Shown: in pieces, positions 34,498 through 47,116 of the stretch
Layout of the letters: each line of letters opens with the position of its first letter
Position numbering within the stretch: position 1 is the stretch's first letter
From: Cryptomeria japonica
Taxonomy: Eukaryota; Streptophyta; Pinopsida; Cupressales; Cupressaceae
Assembly: GCF_030272615.1 (NCBI RefSeq)
Contig: NC_081411.1
Span: 836,430,136-836,494,135, forward strand
Reading direction: 5' to 3'
Length of the DNA: 64,000 nt
The notes under the pieces: model-generated
The model's database searches: none
Seen by the model: the letters and a program-made list of their open reading frames with translations, nothing else
Told to the model about the DNA's origin: nothing
Program-made: the position numbers and the translations under genes

Positions 34498-37400
34498 ATC
34501 CTCGCCTTAGTCTCATCTCATTTTCCATGTCCTTATCCTACCAACGTCTTTGAGCATACTTTTAAGGTCATGATCCATTTTTTTCAAAGATACTATCCAA
34601 ACAAAAAGATGCTTGAGTCCTTCTTCCATCCCCTATCATGTGTCCATCTTCTCTTGAAAAAGCAAAAAATAAACAAAAAAAATCAAAAAGAGAAAAATAC
34701 AAAAAAAAAAAAGAAGTGAAAAAAGACAAAGAAAGAAACAATAAAGAAAAATAATTTGTCCACTGGTGAAAACCTGGCAAACAAGCATCATGCGTAATTT
34801 ATGAACTTCTTACACACCACATTTGGGGGCAGGTTTCCTCCTTCATATCCTATTGCCCTTCATTATCCTATCGAACCCCTGTCATTACCCTTCCTATCCT
34901 ATTGTCCCTCATGTCCATTTCCTATTTCCACCTTTGATCTTGACAAGGTTGACGATCATCATGAGCATCACGCATCTTATTTGCAGCTTTTAGTCCATCA
35001 TAGCTTTTGGTCATTTATCCATTTGCTTATTATAACTTTTCATCCATATTCCCTGTCTTATTGAAACTTTCTGCCACTATCCCTTAGCCTACCCCGACCT
35101 TCAGTCCATGTCCTTTATCCATTCTTGGTCTTGCTTATCCTATCCATATCTTATCACTATCCATACTCTCTTTTTCATTCCTTGATCTTGATCTGACATA
35201 AGGACGCAAAATTTAAACATATTTTTCAAAAACCTCTTGACATGTCCCTCATGCCATGTTCCTGCTTTACATTGTCATATCCAGTCTCTTGTCCCATCAT
35301 GCGATAGCCCTTGAAAATTGCATCTGTAAAGTCTCCATGATAAAAGGCCTTTGTCTTCCCTCTATCCACCAACATTTCAGAAAGCCTATTTATTCACCTA
35401 TCATATTCCTTGCCTTGCTAGGCACTGGGGGCAAAATCATAAAAATTGAAAAATGTTCTGAAATAATTCAACAAAAATTGAAAAAAGTCCTGAAAAAGTA
35501 TCTAAAAATTCAAAAAAATCAAATAATGTCCTGAAATAATTAAAAAAAATCATATAATGTTCTGAAAAAACTCCCTAAAAAATTGAAAAAGGTCCTGAAA
35601 AAAAGTATCTAAAAATTGAAAAAATGAAAATCTCTAAAAAAAATCATAAAAGGTCCTGAAAAAATGAACAAAAACATTTCAAAACATTAAAATCCAAAAA
35701 CACGCATTTTGCAATAAAGGATCTCTTTTTGTGCATAAACAGATCACTGAGTATACATCCAACAACTCGCAATCGAACACTGTGCTTTAATGAAATCACG
35801 CTTTAACAGATGAACTTTTTTTCTGAAACCAAACATTCAAACTGATCCGAATTGTCATATCAATCAACCTCCAAATCATTTGTCCTTGTCTCTACTATCA
35901 TGGGTCTTATACAGGGTGTGGTATACTCGAAACCAGACTGTGTCCTATCTTAGACGGGGTATCACATATCCTGAAACCAGACAGCATGATCGTCCTATCA
36001 GCACTTTCAACTTTTGACAATAAAGATCAAGATGTTTGTTTGACTTGTTGAAATTCGTGAGTCTTATCATTTATTGATTTATCTTCGATCATGTTCCTAT
36101 GTTGCTCGATGATGTCACTGAGTGATTTAGAGTGACCGGGATGGCTCATGGTCCTTTTTTTTTTTGATTGTGATTGTCGTTTATCTGTGATGTGTCTGTC
36201 TATTTGCAAAAAGGGGTTGCATTTCAGCTCTGGCCTTCAATGCCATGATGCTATGCATCCATTTTGCTATATTAAAATAAAGGTTCTCACCTACAAAGTG
36301 CATTACTGAAAGCAAGTTTTTCTTCGTCACTAATTTCCCTCTGTCTCATTTCTTCTTACTAACACTTCTTCCATCAGTTCGGATAGTCAGTTCGGTCTAG
36401 TGCTTCGATTTCTCCATACATATGCTGCATCCTCCATTCATTGGTTAGTACATTTGCATTACATCAAGCATTTTATCCATTTCATATTATCAATGCATCA
36501 AAAACACATAAAAAAAATATATCCATACATGTTCCACAATTCATACATCAACAGTGCATAAGTCATCCATACATGGAAAATAACATTAGTCATCACACAT
36601 TGCATCCCATCATATCGATGCATATCATATCATATGTCAAAATAATATCGGAGTACAAAATTGGACTATTTGTCCTAAGTATGGCCCACAGGCTGACTAT
36701 ATAATGTCAAACTACATAATGTCCACTGTCTATCATAAGGAGCACGTGCCTCTATCATTGGGTTCTCCCTCTATCCTCCTCATCCCTACCATGTCTCAAG
36801 TCTTACTAATATATCTCTATCCGTGCTTCTGAGTCTATGTCGTAACATGAAGCAGTCAGGTCGGTTCTCCTGCGTGATCAACGGATACTGTCGACTCTGC
36901 ATCACAATTGAGGCACATTTTGTCAGTTTTAGGGTTTGCTCCTATCGGTTGTATTTCCTAATTTTCATGTCCACCTCAAGGTTTTTTTCATCTATTCTGA
37001 CCTATCCTACCCTTATCCCCCCTTTTCGGATCATTTGCGTGTTGTTTTGGACCAAAATTGAGTTCCCAATGCACAACTGCGCTTGTGTCAAGGAACCTGC
37101 ACTTGTGTCATGTAACCTGCACTTGTGTCATGTAACCTATGCTTGTGTACCCTTACACAAGCATAGAAGACCTCACACAAGCGCAGAAGACCTTACACAA
37201 GCGCAGAAGACCCTACACAAGCGCAGAAGTCAGTTTCTGTATCCCCTGTCGGCCCCGCAATGTCCCACAAGCAAGTCAAATTCATGAAATTGAAAACATG
37301 GGTTTTTGAGATACATATCACTGCTCCCACATCGTCTGGTCATTTGTATATGCCTACACATTCTCCGAGGTGATCTACCATTTGAATGTTCACCATCTCT

Positions 37401-37746
37401 CTGCAAGTGTCCTTTTCCAGAGCAACAAATCCTCTTCTTGGGCTAGTGCAAATGAACAATTTTCACTCTCTTGGTCCCATTTATAGATCTTTGTCAGTGC
37501 ATAGATGGACATGTGTCCTCTCCATCTTATGTTGATCACGGTCTTGTGCACCTTAAATTGCTTGTCCTTCATGTATCTGATCTCTGATTGTCAGTCCGTT
37601 TGATTCTATCATTTTTATCGATCAATTGGCCTCTTTTCTGTATGTTTCTGGCCAATTCCTCGAGGGGGCATGCATATGTCATTATCATTGTCTGGGGCAT
37701 TTTTCATTATTTTTCTTTGAAACAACGCTTAAAATCGCATTGTCTC
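34498..37746 (+). other. 3' noncoding region of element D
   Basis: A-rich runs lie at about 34655-34745. GGTGAAAACCTGGCAAAC near 34764 and GGGGCAAAATC near 35428 match E after its integrase. A low-complexity stretch of (A)GTCCTGAAAAAA-type repeats follows at about 35445-35690. Two copies of the TCTTATACAGG/GAAACCAGA unit lie at about 35904-35990. The inverted minisatellite is at 37079-37226. I see no convincing ORF. Confidence 0.65.
37079..37226 (+). repeat. 4+4 inverted minisatellite (hairpin) in the D 3' region
   Basis: Four direct copies of TGCGCTTGTGT/TGCACTTGTGT start at about 37079, 37099, 37119 and 37139. They are followed by four inverse copies (ACACAAGCGCAG or ACACAAGCATAG) ending near 37226, all at a 20-bp step. 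The centre is a perfect 13-base stem (CTATGCTTGTGTA and its complement) around CCCT. The unit is the same as in the D leader. RNA or single-stranded DNA could fold into a long hairpin. Confidence 0.85.
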
Positions 37747-37760
37747 AAAGAGGGGCAAAA
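37747..37760 (+). promoter_or_regulatory. Polypurine tract of element D
   Basis: AAAGAGGGGCAAAA directly before LTR2. The same tract precedes LTR3 to LTR8 at the end of each 94-bp spacer (one has GAGAGG instead of GAGGGG). Confidence 0.85.
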
Positions 37761-39016
37761 TGTAGACACTTAAAAATGGTCAACGCTTGCAGGGTCATAC
37801 TTTAACATTTGCGCATTGCCTCATTTTAGGTTTTTGCGTCGCATTAACATTTCTCCTATGTCACGCACTTGGTTTTTATCATTTGTGAGCATCGACTCAT
37901 TCTTCTATCATCTCACCTTTGAATTTGGTCTTGTCGACAACAACCTTCAGTCATGATTTTGGTCGATCTTTGTCCTTGTCAATCTTGTCATATTGCGATC
38001 CATTCGTCATCGATCCTTGTCCTTTCCAATCATGTCAATTTGGTCAATTTGTCATTAATTTTTGTCAACCAATCTCAATCAAATCATTTATCAACACTGG
38101 TCATTTATCAATTCAAAATCATGATCGAATCGATATCAACTATACTTTGTCAAGACCTAATTGTCATTCTTGCATTGCTAATTCATCTCTTTAGGGTTTC
38201 ATGATTTCATCATTTAACCTTGCTTATCATTTTCTTCCTTTAGGATTAATAAATTACTTATTTATCCTAAGTCTTCTCATTACAATTAAATGTTCATTTA
38301 ATTGGCTGATTATTCCTCTTTGTGAATTAATTAATAAATGACAAATTATTAATTAATTTACCTAATTTTCGTAATGCCTCTTTTTCTAATTTTCTAATTT
38401 TCTAAATTCTTAGTTTCATTTCTTCCTATTTCTCTCCTAAATTCATGGAAATGACATGTCAATTTGTCATAAATTTGTCATTATTGACAATCAATCAATT
38501 TTGACATAGAAGTTGTCATAATTTGTCATAAATTATCAATCAACAAATTTTGCATAGAAAGTGCATAATTTGTCATAATTTGTCATAATTGACATAATTG
38601 ATTTGCAATTTCCATTTGAATTGAATCATGCTAATCTTGTCATCTCTCCAATTTTTCTATAAATTGGATGAATTTCCTCAATCAAACCCCTTAATTTGGT
38701 AATTAATAATCCTTAATCAGACTATCGAATTTAAGCTTCTAGTACTCTTGATCAAAAATCCCGTCTACTTGCTTTCAATTGTGTGTGCACTTGTAGGTGA
38801 GATCCACAACTATATGGAGAAGAAAGAAGAACAATGGAGCCGCACGAAGGAGCATTCAAATCGTGTCTATGGTTTCCATAACTTCTTTGCTTTAGAATGT
38901 TTTTATTTCATGTCTCTATTGAATGTGTTTAGGATAGATTCATTGCAATGAATGCACTTGTGATTGATGATTAATGTTTATATTGCTTGTGATGATTTCC
39001 TATTTCCTAACATACA
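37761..39016 (+). repeat. LTR2 of element D
   Basis: 1256 bp. It is the natural 3' LTR after the full internal region, yet it is followed by TTAATGCATATG (start of a spacer) instead of host DNA. It ends CATACA, like LTR1. Confidence 0.93.
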
Positions 39017-39110
39017 TTAATGCATATGTCATTATCATTGTCTGGGGCATTTTTCATTATTGTTCTTTGAAACAATGCTTAAAATCGCATTGTCTCAAAG
39101 AGGGGCAAAA
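39017..39110 (+). repeat. 94-bp spacer (internal remnant), first of six
   Basis: It begins TTAAT, the first five bases after LTR1, and then joins GCATATGTCATTATC, which is position 37672 of the full internal region. So the spacer is the internal region with about 8.07 kb deleted. It keeps the PPT but has lost the PBS. Further copies: 40367-40460, 41713-41806, 43063-43156, 44413-44506, 45763-45856. Confidence 0.9.
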
Positions 39111-40366
39111 TGTAGACACTTAAAAATGGTCAACGCTTGCAGGGTCATACTTTAACATTTGCACATTGCCTCATTTTAGGTTTTTGCTTCGCATTAACAT
39201 TTCTCCTATGTCACGCACTTGGTTTTTATCATTTGCGAGCATCGAGTCATTCTTCTATCATCTCACCTTTGAATTTGGTCTTGTCGACAACAACCTTCAG
39301 TCATGATTTTGGTCGATCTTTGTCCTTGTCAATCTTGTCATATTGCGATCCATTCGTCATCGATCCTTGTCCTTTCCAATCATGTCAATTTGGTCAATTT
39401 GTCATTAGATTTTGTCAACCAATCTCAATCAAATCATTTATCAACACTGGTCATTTATCAATTCAAAATCATGATCGAATCGATATCAACTATCCTTTGT
39501 CAAGACCTAATTGCCGTTCTTGCATTGCTAATTCATCTCTTTAGGGTTTCGTGATTTCATCATTTAACCTTGCTTATCATTTTCTTCCTTTAGGATTAAT
39601 AGATTACTTATTTATCCTAAGTCTTCTCATTACAATTAAATGTTCATTTAATTGGCCGATTATTCCTCTTTGTGAATTAATTAATAAATGACAAATTATT
39701 AATTAATTTACCTAATTTTCCTAATGCCTCTTTTTCTAATTTTCTAATTTTCTAAATTCTTAGTTTCATTTCTTCCTATTTCTCTCCTAAATTCATGGAA
39801 ATGACATGTCAATTTGTCATAAATTTGTCATAATTGACAATCAATCAATTTTGACATAGAAGTTGTCATAATTTGTCATAAATTATCAATCAACAAATTT
39901 TGCATAGAAAGTGCATAATTTGTCATAATTTGTCATAATTGACGTAATTGATTTGCAATTTCCATTTGAATTGAATCATGCTAATCTTGTCATCTCTCCA
40001 ATTTTTCTATAAATTGGATGAATATCTTCAATCAAACCCCTTAATTTGGTAATTAATAATCCTTAATCAGACTATGGAATTTAAGCTTCTAGTACTCTTG
40101 ATCAAAAATCCCGTCTACTTGCTTTCAATTGTGTGTGCACTTGTATGTGAGATCCACAACTATATGGAGAAGAAAGAAGAACAATGGAGCTGCATGAAGG
40201 AGCATTCAAATCCTGTCTATGGTTTGCATAATTTCATTGCTTTAGAATGTTTTTGTTTCATGTCTCTATTGAAAGTGTTTAGGATAGATTCATTGTAATG
40301 AATGCACTTGTGATTAATGATTAATGTTTATATTGCTTGTGATGATTTCCTATTTCCTAACGTAAA
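39111..40366 (+). repeat. LTR3 of element D
   Basis: 1256 bp. It ends CGTAAA in place of the usual CGTACA, a variant shared with LTR4. Confidence 0.93.
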
Positions 40367-40460
40367 TTAATGCATATGTCATTATCATTGTCTGGGGCAT
40401 TTTTCATTATTGTTCTTTGAAACAACGCTTAAAATCGCATTGTCTCAAAGAGGGGCAAAA

Positions 40461-41712
40461 TGTAGACACTTATGGTCAACGCTTGCAGGGTCATACTTTA
40501 ACATTTGCGCATTGCCTCATTTTAGGTTTTTGCGTCGCATTAACATTTCTCCTATGTCACGCACTTAGTTTTTATCATTTGCGAGCATCGAGTCATTCTT
40601 CTATCATCTCACTTTCGAATTTGGTCTTGTCGACAACAACCTTCAGTCATGATTTTGGTCGATCTTTGTCCTTGTCAATCTTGTCATATTGCGATCCATT
40701 CATCATCGATCCTTGTCCTTTCCAATCATGTCAATTTGGTGAATTTGTCATTAATTTTTGTCAACCAATCTCAATCAAATCATTTATCAACACTGGTCAT
40801 TTATCAATTCAAAATCATGATCGGATCGATATCAACTATCCTTTGTCAAGACCTAATTGTCGTTCTTGCATTGCTAATTCATCTCTTTAGGGTTTCGTGA
40901 TTTCATCATTTAGCCTTGCTTATCATTTTCTTCCTTTAGGATTAATAAATTACTTATTTATCCTAAGTCTTCTCATTACAATTAAATGTTCATTTAATTG
41001 GCTGATTATTCCTCTTTGTGAATTAATTAATAAATGACAAATTATTAATTAATTTACCTAATTTTCCTAATGCCTCTTTTTCTAATTTTCTAATTTTCTA
41101 AATTCTTAGTTTCATTTCTTCCTATTTCCCTCCTAAATTCATGGAAATGACATGTCAATTTGTCATAAATTTGTCATAATTGACAATCAATCAATTTTGA
41201 CATAGAAGTTGTCATAATTTGTCATAAATTATCAATAAACAAATTTTGCATAGAAAGTGCATAATTTGTCATAATTTGTCATAATTGACATAATTGATTT
41301 GCAATTTCCATTTGAATTGAATCATGCTAATCTTGTCATCTCTCCAATTTTTCTATAAATTGGATGAATTTCTTCAATCAAACCCCTTAATTTGGTAATT
41401 AATAATCCTTAATCAGACTATCGAATTTAAGCTTCTAGTACTCTTCATCAAAAATCCTGTCTACTTGCTTTCAATTGTGTGTGCACTTGTAGGTGAAATC
41501 CACAACTATATGGAGAAGAAAGAAGAACAATGGAGCCGCACGAAGGAGCATTCAAATCGTGTCTATGGTTTGCATAATTTCTTTGCTTTAGAATGTTTTT
41601 GTTTCATGTCTCTATTGAATGTGTTTAGGATAGATTCATTGCAATGAATGCACTTGTGATTGATGATTAATGTTTATATTGCTTGTGATGATTTCCTATT
41701 TCCTAACGTAAA
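40461..41712 (+). repeat. LTR4 of element D
   Basis: 1252 bp. A 4-base deletion right after the start gives TGTAGACACTTATGGTC. It ends CGTAAA like LTR3. Confidence 0.93.
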
Positions 41713-41806
41713 TTAATGCATATGTCATTATCATTGTCTGGGGCATTTTTCATTATTGTTCTTTGAAGCAATGCTTAAAATCGCATTGTCTCAAAGAGGG
41801 GCAAAA

Positions 41807-43062
41807 TGTAGACACTTAAAAATGGTCAACGCTTGCAGGGTCATACTTTAACATTTGCGCATTGCCTCATTTTAGGTTTTTGCATCGCATTAACATTTCT
41901 CCTATGTCACGCACTTGGTTTTTATCATTTGTGAGCATCGAGTCATTCTTCTATCATCTCACCTTCGAATTTGGTCTTGTTGACAACAACCTTCAGTCAT
42001 GATTTTGGTCGATCTTTGTCCTTGTCAATCTTATCATATTGCGATCCATACGTCATCGATCGTTGTCCTTTCCAATCATGTCAATTTGGTCAATTTGTCA
42101 TTAATTTTTGTCAACCAATCTCAATCAAATCATTTATCAACACTGGTCATTTATCAATTCAAAATCATAATCGAATTGATATCAACTATCCTTTGTCAAG
42201 ACCTAATTGTCGTTCTTGCATTGCTAATTCATCTCTTTAGGGTTTCGTGATTTCATCATTTAACCTTGCTTATCATTTTCTTCCTTTAGGATTAATAAAT
42301 TACTTATTTATCCTAAGTCTTCTCATTACAATTAAATGTTCATTTAATTGGCTGATTATTCCTCTTTGTGAATTAATTAATAAATGACAAATTATTAATT
42401 AATTTACCTAATTTTCCTAATGCCTCTTTTTCTAATTTTCTAATTTTCTAAATTCTTAGTTTCATTTCTTCCTATTTCTCTCCTAAATTCATGGAAATGA
42501 CATGTCAATTTGTCATAAATTTGTCATAATTGACAATCAATCAATTTTGACATAGAAGTTGTCATAATTTGTCATAAATTTTCAATCAACAAATTTTGCA
42601 TAGGAAGTGCATAATTTGTCATAATTTGTCATAATTGACATAATTGATTTGCAATTTCCATTTGAATTGAATCATGCTAATCTTGTCATCTCTCCAATTT
42701 TTCTATAATTTGGATGAATTTCTTCAATCAAACCGCTTAATTTGGTAATTAATAATCCTTAATCAGACTATCAAATTTAAGCTTCTAGTACTCTTGATAA
42801 AAAGTCCGATCTACTTGCTTTCAATTGTGTGTGCACTTGTAGGTGAGATCCACAACTATATGGAGAAGAAAGAAGAACAATGGAGCCACACAAAGGAGCA
42901 TTCAAATCGTGTCTATGGTTTGCATAATTTCTTTGCTTTAGAATGTTTTTGTTTCATGTCTCTATTGAATGTGTTTAGGATAGATTCATTGCAATGAATG
43001 CACTTGTGATTGATGATTAATGTTTATATTGCTTGTGATGATTTCCTATTTCCTAACGTACA
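41807..43062 (+). repeat. LTR5 of element D
   Basis: 1256 bp. Private changes include CGATCGTTGTCC near 42057-42068 and AAAGTCCGATC near 42801. Confidence 0.93.
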
Positions 43063-43156
43063 TTAATGCATATGTCATTATCATTGTCTGGGGCATTTTT
43101 CATTATTGTTCTTTGAAGCAACGCTTAAAATCACATTGTCTCAAAGAGGGGCAAAA

Positions 43157-44412
43157 TGTAGACACTTAAAAATGGTCAACGCTTGCAGGGTCATACTTTA
43201 ACATTTGCGCATTGCCTCATTTTAGGTTTTTGCGTCGCATTAACATTTCTCCTATGTCACGCACTTGGTTTTTATCATTTGCGAGCATCGAGTCATTCTT
43301 CTATCATCTCACCTTCGAATTTCGTCTTGTCGACAATAACCTTTAGTCATGATTTTGGTCGATCTTTGTCCTTGTCAATCTTGTCATATTGCGATCCATT
43401 CGTCATCGATCCTTGTCCTTTGCAATCATGTCAATTTGGTCAATTTGTCATTAATTTTTGTCAACCAATCTCAATCAAATCATTTATCAACACTAGTCAT
43501 TTATCAATTCAAAATCATGATCGAATCGATATCAACTATCCTTTGTCAAGACGTAATTGTCGTTCTTGCATTGCTAATTCATCTCTTTAGGGTTTCATGA
43601 TTTCATCATTTAACCTTGCTTATCCTTTTCTTCCTTTAGGATTAATAAATTACTTATTTATCCTAAGTCTTCTCATTACAATTAAATGTTCATTTAATTG
43701 GCTAATTATTCCTTTTTGTGAATTAATTAATAAATGACAAATTATTAATTAATTTACCTAATTTTCCTAATGCCTCTTTTTCTAATTTTCTAATTTTCTA
43801 AATTCTTAGTTTCATTTCTTCCTATTTCTCTCCTAAATTCATGGAAATGACATGTCAATTTGTCATAAATTTGTCATAATTGACAATCAATCAATTTTGA
43901 CATAGAAGTTGTCATAATTTGTCATAAATTATCAATCAACAAATTTTGCATAGAAAGTGCATAATTTGTCATAATTTGTCATAATTGACATAATTGATTT
44001 GCAATTTCCATTTGAATTGAATCATGCTAATCTTGTCATCTCTCCAATTTTTCTATAAATTGGATGAATTTCTTCAATCAAACCCCTTAATTTGGTAATT
44101 AATAATCCTTAATCACACTATCGAATTTAAGCTTCTAGTACTCTTGATCAAAAATCCCGTCTACTTGCTTTCAATTGTGTGTGCACTTGTAGGTGAGATC
44201 CACAACTATATGGAGAAGAACGAAGAACAATGGAGCCGCATGATGGAGCATTCAAATCGTGTCTATGGTTTGCATAATTTCTTTGCTTTTGAATGTTTTT
44301 GTTTCATGTCTCTATTGAATGTGTTTAGGATAGATTCATTGCAATGAATGCACTTGTGATTGATGATTAATGTTTGTATTGCTTGTGATGATTTCCTATT
44401 TCCTAACGTACA
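43157..44412 (+). repeat. LTR6 of element D
   Basis: 1256 bp. It is the first copy (from the left) with TTTGCTTTTGAATG, shared with LTR7 and LTR8. Confidence 0.93.
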
Positions 44413-44506
44413 TTAATGCATATGTCATTATCATTGTCTGGGGCATTTTTCATTATTGTTCTTTGAAACAACGCTTAAAATCGCATTGTCTCAAAGAGAG
44501 GCAAAA

Positions 44507-45762
44507 TGTAGACACTTAAAAATGGTCAACGCTTGCAAGGTCATACTTTAACATTTGCGCATTGCCTAATTTTAGGTTTTTGCGTCGCATTAACATTTCT
44601 CCTATGTCACGCACTTGTTTTTTATCATTTGCGAGCATCGAATCATTCTTCTCTCATCTCACCTTCGAATTTGGTCTTGTCGACAACAACCTTCAGTCAT
44701 GATTTTGGTCGATCTTTGTCCTTGTCAATCTTGTCATATTGCGATCCATTCGTCATCGATCCTTGTCCTTTCCAATCATTTTAATTTGGTCAATTTGTCA
44801 TTAATTTTTGTCAACCAATCTCAATCAAATCATTTATCAACACTGGTCATTTATCAATTCAAAATCATGATCGAATCGATATCAACTATCCTTTGTCAAG
44901 ACCTAATTGTCGTTCTTGCATTGCTAATTCATCTCTTTAGGGTTTCGTGATTTCATCATTTAACCTTGCTTATCATTTTCTTCCTTTAGGATTAATAAAT
45001 TACTTATTTATCCTAAGTCTTCTGATTACAATTAAATGTTCATTTAATTGGCTAATTATTCCTCTTTGTGAATTAATTAATAAATGACAAATTATTAATT
45101 AATTTACCTAATTTTGCTAATGCCTCTTTTTCTAATTTTCTAATTTTCTAAATTCTTAGTTTAATTTCTTCCTATTTCTCTCCTAAATTCATGGAAATGA
45201 CATGTCAATTTGTCATAAATTTGTCATAATTAACAATCAATCAATTTTGACATAGAAGTTGTCATAATTTGTCATAAATTATCAATCAACAAATTTTGCA
45301 TAGAAAGTGCATAATTTGTCATAATTTGTCATAATTGACATAATTGATTTGCAATTTCCATTTGAATTGAATCATGCTAATCTTGTCATCTCTCCAATTT
45401 TTCTATAAATTGGATGAATTTCTTCAATCAAACCCCTTAATTTGGTAATTAATAATCCTTAATCAGACTATCGAATTTAAGCTTCTAGTACTCTTGATCA
45501 AAAATCCCGTCTACTTGCTTTCAATTGTGTGTGCACTTGTAGGTGAGATCCACAACTATATGGAGAAGAAAGAAGAACAATGGAGCCACACGAAGGAGCA
45601 TTCAAATCGTGTCTATGGTTTGCATAATTTCTTTGCTTTTGAATGTTTTTGTTTCATGTCTCTATTGAATGTGTTTAGGATAGATTCATTGCAATGAATG
45701 CACTTGTGATTGATGATTAATGTTTATATTGCTTGTGATGATTTCCTATTTCCTAACGTACA
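44507..45762 (+). repeat. LTR7 of element D
   Basis: 1256 bp. It shares TTCTGATTACA with LTR8 only. The preceding PPT has GAGAGG. Confidence 0.93.
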
Positions 45763-45856
45763 TTAATGCATATGTCATTATCATTGTCTGGGGCATTTTT
45801 CATTATTGTTCTTTGAAACAACGCGTAAAATCTCATTGTCTCAAAGAGGGGCAAAA

Positions 45857-47111
45857 TGTAGACACTTAAAAATGGTCAACGCTTGCAGGGTCATACTTTA
45901 ACATTTGCGCATTGCCTCATTTTATGTTTTTGTGTCACATTAACATTTCTCCTATGTCACGCACTTGGTTTTTATCATTTGCGAGCATCGAGTCATTCTT
46001 CTATCATCTCACCTTCGAATTTGGTCTTGTCGACAACAACCTTCAGTCATGATTTTGGTCGATCTTTGTCCTTGTCAATCTTGTCATATTGCGATCCATT
46101 CGTCATCGATCCTTGTCCTTTCCAATCATGTCAATTTGGTCAATTTGTCATTAATTTTTGTCAACCAATCTCAATCAAATCATTTATCAACACTGGTCAT
46201 TTATCAATTCAAAATCATGATCGAATCGATATCAACTATCCTTTGTCAAGACCTAATTGCCGTTCTTGCATTGCTAATTCATCTCTTTAGGGTTTTGTGA
46301 TTTCATCATTTAACCTTGCTTATCATTTTCTTCCTTTAGGATTAATAAATTACTTATTTATCCTAAGTCTTCTGATTACAATTAAATGTTCATTTAATTG
46401 GCTAATTATTCCTCTTTGTGAATTAATTAATAAATGACAAATTATTAATTAATTTACCTAATTTTCCTAATGCCTCTTTTTCTAATTTTCTAATTTTCTA
46501 AATTCTTAGTTTCATTTCTTCCTATTTCTCTCCTAAATTCATGGAAATGACATGTCAATTTGTCATAAATTTGTCATAATTGACAATCAATCAATTTTGA
46601 CATAGAAGTTGTCATAATTTGTCATAAATTATCAATCAACAAATTTTGCATAGAAAGTGCATAATTTGTCATAATTTGTCATAATTGACATAATTGATTT
46701 GCAATTTCCATTTGAATTGAATCATGCTAATCTTGTCATCTCTCCAATTTTTCTATAAATTGGATGAATTTATTCAATCAAACCCCTTAATTTGGTAATT
46801 AATAATCCTTAATCAGACTATCGAATTTAAGCTTCTAGTACTCTTGATCAAAAATCCCGTCTACTTGCTTTCAATTGTGTGTGCACTTGTAGGTGAGATT
46901 CACAACTATATGGAGAAGAGAGAAGAATAATGGAGTTGCATGAAGGAGCATTCAAATCGTGTCTATGGTTTTCATAATTTCTTTGCTTTTGAATGTTTTT
47001 GTTTCATGTCTCTATTGAATGTGTTTAGGATAGATTCATTGCAATGAATGCACTTGTGATTGATGATTAATGTTTATATTGCTTGTGATGATTCCTATTT
47101 CCTAACGTACA
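45857..47111 (+). repeat. LTR8 of element D (outer right LTR)
   Basis: 1255 bp. It ends CGTACA and is followed directly by the second GAGAC TSD copy (47112-47116), so it serves as the true right terminus of the insertion. Confidence 0.93.
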
Positions 47112-47116
47112 GAGAC

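Larger units (their letters stand above)
28336..47111 (+). mobile_element. Element D: non-autonomous Gypsy-like element with tandem LTR array
   Basis: 18.8 kb flanked by GAGAC (28331-28335, 47112-47116). Layout: LTR1, PBS, leader, a 799-codon ORF, 3' region, PPT, LTR2, then six more LTRs each preceded by a 94-bp internal remnant. There is no gag, protease, RT or integrase. The LTR start (TGTAGACACTTAAAAATGG versus TGTATACACATAAAAATTGG in E), the leader block, the post-integrase-like block and the PPT all resemble E, so D is probably a deletion/replacement derivative of an E-like lineage mobilised in trans (inference). Confidence 0.85.
37761..47111 (+). repeat. Tandem LTR array of element D (7 LTRs, 6 spacers)
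   Basis: Seven LTR copies of 1252-1256 bp are separated by six 94-bp spacers, giving a 1350-bp period (one unit is 1346 because of a 4-base deletion near 40471). Copies look about 98% identical. Units share variants with neighbours: LTR3 and LTR4 both end CGTAAA, LTR7 and LTR8 share TTCTGATTACA, and LTR6-8 share TTTGCTTTTGAATG. The pattern suits repeated unequal crossing-over. Confidence 0.94.

Noticed and set aside
34801-35064. Small frame with hydrophobic residues after the D ORF
   Set aside because: It lies in sequence that aligns with E's post-integrase noncoding region and has no family resemblance.
28444-46300. Families of nearly identical 67-157-codon frames repeated every 1350 bp (for example beginning MILVDLCPCQS or MQGHTLTFAH)
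   Set aside because: They lie wholly inside the D LTR copies, overlap in two frames, vary in start and length between copies, and have no domain. They are chance frames in an LTR.
37761-47111. Regular array as CRISPR or a classical satellite
   Set aside because: The unit is a full LTR with PPT and TSD context; spacers are identical to each other. It is a retrotransposon array in a plant genome.
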